From CAZTJA01 sp964613745 (lineage in GTDB: Bacteria; Desulfobacterota; Desulfomonilia; Desulfomonilales; Desulfomonilaceae): DNA of 31,443 bases. How positions within the stretch are numbered: the stretch's first letter is position 1; each line of letters starts with the position of its first letter. Where the stretch lies: NCBI GenBank assembly GCA_964613745.1, contig CAZTJA010000028.1:1-31443 (forward strand), given 5' to 3'. Below the pieces are notes generated by a model. The model was not told the origin of the DNA and did no database searches. It saw nothing but the letters and a program-made list of their open reading frames with translations. Positions 24,820-31,443 of the stretch are shown here, piece after piece. A program made the translations under genes and the position numbers.

Positions 24820-27015
24820 ATGCCAAATCCAAAGTTCTCAAGGAGAAAATTCCTCATCGGTTCTGCGGCCGGAGGAGCAACTCTCTTAGCTTCCAACTAT
24901 TTTAGCTTTGATTCTTGGGCGAAGACGGTCCAGGGATCCACGGACATAAAGATTACACCCACATTGTGTGATGGATGCGGCAACTGGTGCGCAATAAACG
25001 TCTATACAAAAGGCGACAAAATCTGGAAAGCCGAAGGAAATCCCATCGCCGGCAATAACGTCGGTAAAATGTGTTCTAAAGGCCATGCCTTGCTACATGA
25101 AGTTTACAACAAAGATCGGATTCGCAATCCGTTGAAGCGAGTCGGGCCTAACAAATTTGAGCCTATTTCGTGGGAGCAGGCGTACAAAGAAATTGGTGAA
25201 AAGCTTGTTGCAATAAAAGAAAAGCATGGTCCTGAATCAATTTTCTGGCTCCATTACCCGGAAGGTAACTCTGAACTTTGCACGCGGTTTATGACTGCAT
25301 TGGGGTCACCGAACGTCTTTTCTCACGGTTCTACATGCTTTTTGCCTCGGAATATAGGTTGGTGGTTGACCACCGGGTCGAGCAAGCCTGAACACGATTT
25401 CACCAATTCAAGATACATTCTCATGATAGGTCGAAACCCTGCTGCAGGTCTCCAATTGAGGCAATTGAACGATATTGCGCAAGGGAGATCCAGAGGAGCG
25501 AAGGTCGTTGTTGTAGATCCTCGGTTCAGTGAAATGTCCGCTGCATCCGACCAATGGGTCAGAATAAGACCCGGCACTGATCTGGCTTTAATGCTCACTT
25601 TGGCGCACATACTCATAAAAGAGAATTTCTACAACAAGGATTTCGTTGAAAGATTCACCGTCGGATTCGAAGAACTGGCCAAAGAGGTTGAAAAGTACAC
25701 TCCTGAATGGGGTGAGGAAATCACGACCATTCCGAAATCGGTAATAATTCGGATGGCCAAAGAACTGGCAGATTCAGCACCGAGGGCCGTTGTTCATCGC
25801 GGATATCACGCAGCGCTTGGAACACAGTATAAGAACAGCCTTCAACTTGTTCGAGCCGTTGCATGTGTAAATGGACTCCTGGGCAATTATAACCAGCTTG
25901 GGGGATTGTATGAACCGCCCAAGGCAAAACTCGGTAAACTCGACAAAGACAAGTTTCCTGCTCCACCCAAGGTTGAGGGACCAATGGTGGACGGTAGCAC
26001 CGACCCGGACAAGTACCCACTTACGCCAAGGGGGCACGGTCTGGCCCACTCCATTCCGGAGTTGGCCATTGCAGGAAAGCTCAAGGCGGGTCTCGTCTAT
26101 CATAACAACCCTCTTCGTACCAATCCGAATCCGGCCAGAGTCATAGAGGGATACAAGAAGCTGGATTTACTGATAAGCTTTGATTACGTGCTGTCCGAAA
26201 CCGCATCACTTGCACATTATATTCTCCCCGAATCCTACTATCTTGAACGCGATGATGTTGTACACGCGAATCATTCGTATAGCTCTAAACAGGTTGCAAT
26301 ACGCCAAGCAGTCGTTAAACCTCTTTATGATACGAAACCGATGGTCCAGATTTTGATTGAGTTGGCACCCAGTTGTGGAATCGGTCAATACTTCAACTTC
26401 ACCTTGGACGATTATAATCGGGCGGCTTTGGCTCAAACCGGTGTCACGCTTGAACAGCTCAAGAAAGAGGGCGTTGTTGACCTGGGCGGTCAATGGGTCC
26501 CCGCTGATCCAGAATTCACCACCGCCAGCGGCAAACTCGAATTTGAATCATCGATACTCAAGGACATGAATCTTCCCGCGGTACCCACCTGGGAAGAGCC
26601 TCTGGTTTCCCCCGATCCTAAAGATCCTAAATCTTTCAGACTCATTCACGGGAAGCAGGCTCACCTGACACATGCTCGTACATTGAACCAGAAGTACCTG
26701 AAAGAAATCTCCGTAATGAACGACTGGAACCGAGTTTGGATAAACACAAGTCGGGCGAGGGCTTTGGGCATCAAAGACGGAGACGTCATGGTAATGTCGT
26801 CTACGGTGGGAAAAGGCAAGGTGAGAGCAAAAGTCACGGATGCCATTCATCCTGAATGCGTTTTCCTTCCGAGCGGATACGGGAATTTTTCCAGAAATCT
26901 GACCACCGGCTTTGGATACGGTTTATCGTACAACGACTTCCTTCCGACGTATTTTGATCCGGTTCTGGGCCACGTCATGGCCAATGAAATTATTGTGATT
27001 GTAGAGAAAGCATAA
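24820..27015 (+). CDS. Polysulfide/thiosulfate reductase-type molybdopterin catalytic subunit
   Basis: 731 residues of the Mo-bisPGD (DMSO reductase) family, PsrA/PhsA-like. The N-terminus has a Tat signal (SRRKFL at 7-12 plus a hydrophobic stretch), so it is exported folded. A [4Fe-4S] site follows: Cys50, Cys53, Cys57 and Cys85 (C-x2-C-x3-C-x27-C). Cys173 in FSHGSTCF is the likely molybdenum ligand, as in polysulfide, thiosulfate, tetrathionate and arsenate enzymes; formate dehydrogenases would have Sec or Cys in another context. The C-terminal DPVxGxxxANE-type end fits PsrA/PhsA. Downstream are the electron-transfer and anchor subunits and a dedicated chaperone. The substrate is probably polysulfide or thiosulfate, in either direction. 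Confidence 0.92.
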   Translation: MPNPKFSRRKFLIGSAAGGATLLASNYFSFDSWAKTVQGSTDIKITPTLCDGCGNWCAINVYTKGDKIWKAEGNPIAGNNVGKMCSKGHALLHEVYNKDRIRNPLKRVGPNKFEPISWEQAYKEIGEKLVAIKEKHGPESIFWLHYPEGNSELCTRFMTALGSPNVFSHGSTCFLPRNIGWWLTTGSSKPEHDFTNSRYILMIGRNPAAGLQLRQLNDIAQGRSRGAKVVVVDPRFSEMSAASDQWVRIRPGTDLALMLTLAHILIKENFYNKDFVERFTVGFEELAKEVEKYTPEWGEEITTIPKSVIIRMAKELADSAPRAVVHRGYHAALGTQYKNSLQLVRAVACVNGLLGNYNQLGGLYEPPKAKLGKLDKDKFPAPPKVEGPMVDGSTDPDKYPLTPRGHGLAHSIPELAIAGKLKAGLVYHNNPLRTNPNPARVIEGYKKLDLLISFDYVLSETASLAHYILPESYYLERDDVVHANHSYSSKQVAIRQAVVKPLYDTKPMVQILIELAPSCGIGQYFNFTLDDYNRAALAQTGVTLEQLKKEGVVDLGGQWVPADPEFTTASGKLEFESSILKDMNLPAVPTWEEPLVSPDPKDPKSFRLIHGKQAHLTHARTLNQKYLKEISVMNDWNRVWINTSRARALGIKDGDVMVMSSTVGKGKVRAKVTDAIHPECVFLPSGYGNFSRNLTTGFGYGLSYNDFLPTYFDPVLGHVMANEIIVIVEKA

Positions 27016-27044
27016 ATCGATATTTCTTCCCGTAAGGATTGAAC

Positions 27045-27587
27045 ATGCCGCGATATGGAATTGGGATAGATACAACAAGATGTGTAGGCTGCCAGTCATG
27101 TCGAGTAGCCTGTCAGAACCAACAAAATCTCGATTTTAACCAGGCTTATAACTGGATCAAGGAGCGGGAAGTCGGCAGGTTTCCGTCCTTCGATAAGGAG
27201 TTTATTCCGTACCAGTGTATGCAATGCGAAAATCCTCCATGTCAACGAGTATGCCCGACCGCAGCAATTTATACTTCTCCGGAAGGAGTGGTACTTGTTC
27301 ACCCTGAAAGATGCATTGGTTGCAAGTACTGTATCCAGGCATGCCCTTATCGAGTCAGGCTCGTTGATGAACACCGTGGAATCGTCATTAAGTGCTGGTT
27401 CTGTATTGATCTCGTTCGGGACGGAGGGAAGCCGGCATGTGTCACAACTTGTCCTACTCAGGTGCGAGTGTTTGGTGATTTAGATGACCCCGAGAGCGAC
27501 ATTAGCAAGTTCATCGCGCAGAATAGGGCTGAAGTCCTCCGTGCAGATCTGAATACAAAGCCAAAAATATTTTACAAGAGGAGCTAA
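27045..27587 (+). CDS. Four-cluster ferredoxin electron-transfer subunit (PsrB-like)
   Basis: 180 residues from ATG 27045 (TTG 27039 would add two). Sixteen cysteines form four [4Fe-4S] sites: Cys13/16/19/23, then QCMQCENPPCQRVCP, CIGCKYCIQACP and CWFC...ACVTTCP. This is the standard four-cluster partner of DMSO reductase family enzymes, passing electrons between the catalytic subunit and the membrane subunit. It has no signal peptide, so it should ride out of the cell as a complex with the Tat-borne catalytic subunit. It lies between the A and C subunit genes, 29 bases after the first and 3 before the second. Confidence 0.94.
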   Translation: MPRYGIGIDTTRCVGCQSCRVACQNQQNLDFNQAYNWIKEREVGRFPSFDKEFIPYQCMQCENPPCQRVCPTAAIYTSPEGVVLVHPERCIGCKYCIQACPYRVRLVDEHRGIVIKCWFCIDLVRDGGKPACVTTCPTQVRVFGDLDDPESDISKFIAQNRAEVLRADLNTKPKIFYKRS

Positions 27588-27590
27588 GAG

Positions 27591-28475
27591 ATGCCCGAGA
27601 ACGCATGGGGATGGATGATTGTAGCGTATCTCTTTTTAGCGGGAGCGGGGGCTGGAGCTTTCTTGACCGCGGCTGCAGGCAAAACATTAGCTCCCGACTG
27701 GTCCCGAACGTTAGCAAAAGCCGGGTCTCTGGCAGCGGGTCCTCTCGTAACTATAGGAACGCTATGCCTGGTCCTCGATCTGGAGGCCGGGTTGTGGCAA
27801 CCATGGCGACAAATTTATCTCGTCAGCAACCTGGGGAGCATGATTTCCTGGGGAGTGCTAATACTGTCCGTCTTTATACCGGTGGCAATCCTCTACGCGG
27901 CCGCACTGAACGACATTCCTATTCTGGGGAAGTTTGCCGCTAGATATGAAAAGGCTCTTCTTGTTATTGGCAGCATTCTCGCCATCTGCACCGCAGGCTA
28001 CACCGGTGTGCTCATAGCCGTTGTGAATGGAGTGCCGTTTTGGAATACACCGTTGATGCCGGTGCTGTTTCTTGCCTCGGCGGTTTCTACCGGGTTAGCG
28101 GGCAGCGCAATACTCGCCTCGATTATGGATGCAAAAAGCATCAAAAATATGAGCAACTTCGCGTACGGTCATATGGTTTTTTTGATTCTTGAGGCCGTGG
28201 TGCTCGTCCTCTTCATCGTCATGTCGGCGACGAGATCGACCGAAACGGCTTTTTCAGCGGGCCTGCTCATCTCGGGCGTGCTGAGCCCCTATTTTTGGTT
28301 GTTCGTCGTGTTTCTAGGCATTCTAGTTCCGCTGGTTGTTAGTGCCGTCGAATATTTCCAACTTAAGCACTTACCGAAAGCACTTATCCTGACCGTCGAT
28401 GCCTGCGTACTTTTGGGGGGGCTAAGTCTGAGGGCTGTGATCGTTTTCTCCGGGGTTGCACCGCAAATCCTGTAA
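27591..28475 (+). CDS. nrfD: NrfD/PsrC-type membrane anchor and quinone-interacting subunit
   Basis: 294 residues with about eight membrane helices, NrfD/PsrC family. The N-terminus has the conserved AWGWMIVAYLFLAGAGAGAFL helix. The subunit binds quinone at the periplasmic side and links quinol oxidation or reduction to the ferredoxin subunit, often with charge movement. No heme ligand pattern is needed in this family. The start ATG is 3 bases after the ferredoxin stop; the stop overlaps the TorD start (TAATG), so all are translationally linked. Confidence 0.92.
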   Translation: MPENAWGWMIVAYLFLAGAGAGAFLTAAAGKTLAPDWSRTLAKAGSLAAGPLVTIGTLCLVLDLEAGLWQPWRQIYLVSNLGSMISWGVLILSVFIPVAILYAAALNDIPILGKFAARYEKALLVIGSILAICTAGYTGVLIAVVNGVPFWNTPLMPVLFLASAVSTGLAGSAILASIMDAKSIKNMSNFAYGHMVFLILEAVVLVLFIVMSATRSTETAFSAGLLISGVLSPYFWLFVVFLGILVPLVVSAVEYFQLKHLPKALILTVDACVLLGGLSLRAVIVFSGVAPQIL

Positions 28476-29083
28476 TGTATTACATGATTGAACCGAGAAA
28501 GAGCTTAGCCGCATCATTGCCTGCGATAGTGAATCAACTTTCCTTCATCTTTTCGGATCCCGATGCATTGTCGCCGGCAAACCTGGACGAAGAGGATATC
28601 GAGGAATTGCAGCAGGGAATAGGCATGCTCCTGGGGATCAGCGAGAACGGAATGAGAGTCTTTTTGGACAAGTGGTCCCAAGAACTCGAACGACTCAATT
28701 TTCCAAGGTGCCCTGTATCCTTGGAGGAATCAACGTACAAGACCTGGACTTCGGAAAAGTCCCATCCCATGAAGGGTGCCAAAGGCTTAAGCCAAGGAGA
28801 TTCTGCTTGCCATATGTCTCAGGTTCTTTCTTCGTTGGGTTTTTCTTTCGGCGGGAACATATCTCCGGATCACATCTCAGTATTACTGGAGTTTTGGGCA
28901 TATTTACTTGAGCGGGACTCCATCGAAGAGTCAATTCTCTTTTGTCGAGATCATTTGAACTGGATGCCGGATTTAGAGCGGAAGGCCCGTGAAGAGGGTT
29001 TCGTTACCTTGGCTCTGATTGCCGGGGGTGTTTCGAGAGCTGTTATTCAGCTCACTTCTGAAAGGACGGAAAATGACAACTAA
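28475..29083 (+). CDS. TorD/NarJ-family molybdoenzyme chaperone
   Basis: 202 residues, all-helical, TorD/DmsD/NarJ-like. It should bind the Tat signal and apoprotein of the catalytic subunit and aid cofactor insertion. The family hallmark (FCRDHLNWMPDLERKA, about residues 156-171) is present, while the N-terminal half is poorly conserved as usual. The start overlaps the anchor-subunit stop (TAATG); ATG 28484 is an alternative. The position inside the operon supports dedication to this enzyme. Confidence 0.85.
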   Translation: MYYMIEPRKSLAASLPAIVNQLSFIFSDPDALSPANLDEEDIEELQQGIGMLLGISENGMRVFLDKWSQELERLNFPRCPVSLEESTYKTWTSEKSHPMKGAKGLSQGDSACHMSQVLSSLGFSFGGNISPDHISVLLEFWAYLLERDSIEESILFCRDHLNWMPDLERKAREEGFVTLALIAGGVSRAVIQLTSERTENDN

Positions 29084-29444
29084 CGATACTAGTGAAATCT
29101 CAAAGATGTCGAACGATGCGGGTGCGATGCACGAGGATGTCTCATCAAATAGCGATTCCCCAAAACCTGCTGTTAAAAACAAAAAATCCTCAATTAATAT
29201 GGACCCGTTAAGGCCGGTCATCAAGGGTCTCACGGCCGCCATTCTGTTTTCCTTGGGGGCCATTTTAGTCGCCTTTCTCTTTGAAGCGTCAATAAAAACA
29301 CGAGTTCCCTCGATCATTCACTCAACCGGCGATAGGAACTCATCCGTGTTGTGGGACAAGGTTTCGGGCCAAGCTCAGACAGGCGAAACTTCAGTGGTCA
29401 GCAAAGGGTTAAAATCTGAAACGGACTTCAAGTCCTTGCAATAA
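29073..29444 (+). CDS. One-helix membrane protein of unknown function in the sulfur-redox operon
   Basis: 123 residues from ATG 29073, preferred because AAAGGA stands 6 bases upstream; an ATG at 29019 lies well inside the chaperone gene. A long hydrophilic N-terminal part (about 45 residues, Ser/Asp/Lys-rich) precedes one membrane helix (about residues 53-72, GLTAAILFSLGAILVAFLF). About 50 residues follow, probably periplasmic, without cysteine. It overlaps the TorD gene by 11 bases. No family recognised; it may help assembly or link the enzyme to the transporters encoded next. Confidence 0.7.
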   Translation: MTTNDTSEISKMSNDAGAMHEDVSSNSDSPKPAVKNKKSSINMDPLRPVIKGLTAAILFSLGAILVAFLFEASIKTRVPSIIHSTGDRNSSVLWDKVSGQAQTGETSVVSKGLKSETDFKSLQ

Positions 29445-29508
29445 CAAAATAGGCGGAGAGTGTGTGAATCGTTCAGATTTCATGAAGTAATACTATTCTG
29501 GTGAGAAA

Positions 29509-30036
29509 ATGAAAGAATTCGAGTACTCAAAAGGCTATTGGAACCCCTATGTTGCAGGAATTGCACTCGGGTTGGTGTTACTCCTTACCTATTATGTGAT
29601 GGGCACGGGGCTTGGAGCATCTGGAGCGGTGGCAAGGACCTCTGCTGCAATCGCTCATACCGTTGCTCCTGAAGCTGTTGAGAAAAACTCTTACTTCAGT
29701 GAGTTCTACAAGCCGGGAGGGCGCAGTATTTTTGTGAATTGGATTGTGTTTGAAGTTATCGGTGTACTGCTCGGCGGTTTGGTTGCTGCGGCAACGGCAG
29801 GACGCATCAAACCGGAGATTGGAAAAGGCCCTACAGCAAGTGCTGGATTGAGGCTAAGTATGGCACTGATTGGTGGGATTATAGCCGGTATCGGGACTCG
29901 ATTCGCTCTGGGATGTACAAGCGGCCAGGCATTGAGCGGTGGTGCAGTTATGGCTGTTGGAAGCTGGGTGTTCATGATGGCGGTTTTCGGGGTTGCTTTT
30001 TCCGTTGCATACTTCTTTAGGAGGCAGTGGTCATGA
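29509..30036 (+). CDS. YeeE/YedE-family sulfur transporter, first half
   Basis: 175 residues, about five membrane helices, YeeE/YedE (sulfur transport) family. The family gate motif appears as RFALGCTSGQALSGGA, with Cys136 the only cysteine in the protein. In the full-length relative TsuA, thiosulfate passes between conserved cysteines at such sites. A GGTGAG ribosome-binding site lies before ATG 29509. The second half-protein starts within the last codons (ATGA overlap), so the two are translationally coupled and likely form one transporter of thiosulfate or a similar sulfur species. Confidence 0.85.
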   Translation: MKEFEYSKGYWNPYVAGIALGLVLLLTYYVMGTGLGASGAVARTSAAIAHTVAPEAVEKNSYFSEFYKPGGRSIFVNWIVFEVIGVLLGGLVAAATAGRIKPEIGKGPTASAGLRLSMALIGGIIAGIGTRFALGCTSGQALSGGAVMAVGSWVFMMAVFGVAFSVAYFFRRQWS

Positions 30037-30632
30037 TAGGTCCGCTATACATAAACGGCGCTTTTTCATACGAGGCGAGCTTGGTCGTTGCAGTAGTCAT
30101 CGGTTTTCTGTTCGGCTTCGTTCTGGAAAGAGCCGGCTTCGGCGATGCTAGAAATCTGACTGCAATCTTCTATTTTCGCGATTTTCGAGTGCTTCGAGTA
30201 ATGTTTTCGGCCATGGTTACGGCAATGCTCGGTCTGTTACTGCTCAATTGGGCGGGATTGTTTGATTATTCAGTGTTGCTGGAAGTCTCTTTGCTCAAAA
30301 CCTATCTTTGGCCGCAACTAGTAGGAGGGATCTTGTTCGGTTTCGGTTTCGTCATAGGCGGTTACTGTCCTGGAACAGCCGCCGTGGGGATTGTTTCCGG
30401 CAAGTATGACGCCATGGTTTTTATTCTCGGGATGATTGCCGGGATCTGGATTTTTGCAGCGGGAATGCCTCTGTGGGGTAGTTTCTACATGAGTTCCGAT
30501 CTTGGAAGGCTCACGCTTTGGCAGGTGTTTGGAGTCCCTATGTGGGCAATGGCGTTAATTATTCTTGGAATGGCTTTAATGGCCTTTGCACTTGCGGGGC
30601 TTGGAGAAAAGTGGGCACCTTACGACAAATAG
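30033..30632 (+). CDS. YeeE/YedE-family sulfur transporter, second half
   Basis: 199 residues from ATG 30033, chosen for AGGAGG 8 bases upstream; GTG 30027 is less likely. About six membrane helices with the partner family motifs: LERAGFGDARNLTAIFYFRDFRVLRVMF near the N-terminus and GGYCPGTAAVG at 99-109, with Cys102 the only cysteine. In larger family members both halves are in one chain, so this is a split transporter. It lies in the polysulfide reductase-like operon, which supports sulfur uptake or export for that enzyme. Confidence 0.85.
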   Translation: MIGPLYINGAFSYEASLVVAVVIGFLFGFVLERAGFGDARNLTAIFYFRDFRVLRVMFSAMVTAMLGLLLLNWAGLFDYSVLLEVSLLKTYLWPQLVGGILFGFGFVIGGYCPGTAAVGIVSGKYDAMVFILGMIAGIWIFAAGMPLWGSFYMSSDLGRLTLWQVFGVPMWAMALIILGMALMAFALAGLGEKWAPYDK

Positions 30633-30696
30633 CTATTTTAAAGTACAGCTGAAAATGATAAAAATATAATAATTATGTATCTGAGGAGGTCGGTGA

Positions 30697-30942
30697 ATGA
30701 GTAAGCTGTTACGTGTCGCGGTTGTGATGTGTTCTCTAATTGCATTCTGTATGGTTTCAGTCGCGGTCGCCGAAGAGTTTTACGTGATCAAGGATGCAGC
30801 CGGCAAGACGAGTGTAGTCGACAAGAAACCTGCAGACGCTAAATCCGTCGTAAAGGGTCCCTTTAAGACAAAAGATGAAGCTGAGAAAGCGATGAAAGCC
30901 GCGTCCAGCACCAAACCGAAGCTTCCGGATCAAGGTTGCTAA
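30697..30942 (+). CDS. Small exported protein with C-terminal cysteine
   Basis: 81 residues, with a Sec signal peptide (cleavage likely after VAVA, near residue 25) and a strong GAGGAGG-like ribosome-binding site. The mature part is about 56 residues: a small domain (EEFYVIKDAAGKTSVVDKK, then KGPFKTKDEAEKAMKA) resembling short SPOR-like or unknown exported domains, and a flexible tail ending KLPDQGC. The last residue is the only cysteine of the mature protein. A C-terminal cysteine on a mobile arm recalls sulfur carriers such as SoxY and DsrC, a hypothesis suggested by the operon context. A TATAAT at 30665-30670 may give it its own promoter. Confidence 0.75.
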   Translation: MSKLLRVAVVMCSLIAFCMVSVAVAEEFYVIKDAAGKTSVVDKKPADAKSVVKGPFKTKDEAEKAMKAASSTKPKLPDQGC

Positions 30943-30966
30943 CCTTCTTTATTTCGGTATTCGTAC

Positions 30967-30992
30967 GAAAGGCAGACCCAGGTCTGCCTTTC
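30967..30992 (+). terminator. Hairpin terminator after the sulfur-redox operon
   Basis: A perfect 12-bp inverted repeat: GAAAGGCAGACC (30967-30978) and GGTCTGCCTTTC (30981-30992), with a 2-base centre, 25 bases after the stop codon. The T-rich 3' arm is short of a true T-run, so termination strength is uncertain. Confidence 0.65.
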
Positions 30993-31030
30993 TCACTTGG
31001 AGACCCGGGTTGACCGATTGATGGTATTAC

Positions 31031-31443
31031 ATGGAAAATGAAGGAAAAAGTCGGCGATCTTTTCTTTTCAAAATGATAATTGGGGTAGGAGCCCTTGTCT
31101 CCTCAATTCTCGGAATCGGCACCTTTCAGTTTGCTTCACATAGCTTTGCTAAATCCCAAAAACGACAATTCGGTGAGGATGTCCTCTTAAAATTAAGACC
31201 CGACGACCCGATGCACATTGCAGATGCAGGAGTGTGGGTCACCAGGGTATCGTCGCAAGCTGATCCGGTCATAGTTGACGACAAATGCACGCATCTCGGA
31301 TGTCGTTTCAAATGGAACCCCGATAAGAAACTCTTCGAATGCCCCTGTCATTTGAGCGAATTCGACGTCAACGGTCGGGTTCTCAAGGGACCTGCAACGA
31401 GGTCGCTTCAGAGATTTGAAATTGGTCAACCTGAGAATGGAAT
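31031..31443 (+). CDS. Tat-exported Rieske [2Fe-2S] protein (3' end outside window)
   Basis: 137 residues visible, open at the right edge. The N-terminus (SRRSFLFKMIIGVGALV) is a Tat-type signal or anchor helix. The Rieske cluster motifs are CTHLGC and CPCHLSEFD, the CxHxGC and CxCH arms that hold the two irons. It is likely the Rieske subunit of a cytochrome bc/b6f-like quinol-oxidising complex, in which case a cytochrome b gene should follow. It lies beyond the terminator of the sulfur-redox operon, so it may be separately transcribed. No strong ribosome-binding site is seen before ATG 31031. Confidence 0.88.
   Translation, partial: MENEGKSRRSFLFKMIIGVGALVSSILGIGTFQFASHSFAKSQKRQFGEDVLLKLRPDDPMHIADAGVWVTRVSSQADPVIVDDKCTHLGCRFKWNPDKKLFECPCHLSEFDVNGRVLKGPATRSLQRFEIGQPENG

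Noticed and set aside
1..31443. tRNA genes, CRISPR arrays, insertion sequences, prophage
   Set aside because: I read the gaps by eye and saw no cloverleaf with a CCA-like end, no regular repeat-spacer pattern and no transposase or integrase motifs.

Overview
The window looks like a chromosomal segment of an anaerobic, sulfur-metabolising bacterium of the Desulfobacterota (the former Deltaproteobacteria), perhaps a syntroph or sulfate-reducer relative. The grounds are gene content: a polysulfide/thiosulfate reductase type molybdoenzyme operon joined to YeeE/YedE sulfur transporters, a Cache-HAMP class III cyclase, a Lon protease of the common bacterial type and many small secreted proteins of unknown function. 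This placement is inferred from families; no 16S rRNA or other marker is present. I see no tRNA or rRNA gene, CRISPR array, insertion sequence or phage module.

Layout, left to right. (1) 1-3698, minus strand: a MotA/TolQ/ExbB-like channel protein, a MotB/OmpA-like protein with a very long coiled coil, then hemW, which runs off the left edge. (2) 4128-6839, plus: lon with a one-helix membrane microprotein starting right after its stop codon. (3) 6840-8554, minus: a thioredoxin-HEAT fusion coupled to a DUF374-type acyltransferase. (4) 8613-10688: small exported proteins on both strands, a lytic transglycosylase and a lipoprotein. (5) 10811-12187, minus: an SBF-type transporter whose start codon lies in a strong hairpin, and a PPC/DUF296 protein. 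(6) 12303-15767, plus: a Cys-rich zinc-ribbon protein, then an orphan NMT1/THI5-type binding protein overlapping a Cache-HAMP-cyclase gene. (7) 15840-17816, minus: a small membrane protein, a DppD/OppD-type ATPase and a SlyD-like FKBP. (8) 18022-20349: an unknown small protein with a clear terminator, a secreted Gln/Gly/Tyr-rich protein with three WGK motifs, and a metallophosphoesterase. (9) 20346-24470 is housekeeping: rseP-tsaB on minus; nadD-rsfS-thiL on plus. (10) 24820-31443, plus: a well-formed promoter, then a Tat-exported molybdopterin catalytic subunit, a four-cluster ferredoxin, an NrfD/PsrC membrane anchor, a TorD-like chaperone, a one-helix protein, two half-size YeeE/YedE transporters and a small exported protein ending in cysteine, then a terminator and the start of a Tat-exported Rieske protein.

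Working model for region 10: the PsrABC-like complex exchanges electrons between the quinone pool and a periplasmic sulfur (or related) compound. The YeeE/YedE pair would move thiosulfate or another sulfur species across the membrane, and the small Cys-ended exported protein could carry sulfur. The Rieske protein may open a quinol-oxidising module beyond the right edge. Substrate and direction cannot be read from sequence.

The items most worth a second look are the orphan binding protein/cyclase pair (12652-15767), the C-terminal-cysteine exported protein in the sulfur operon (30697-30942), the hairpin over the SBF transporter start codon (11704-11733), the long-coil MotAB-like pair (1111-3698) and the prion-like WGK protein (18393-19376).
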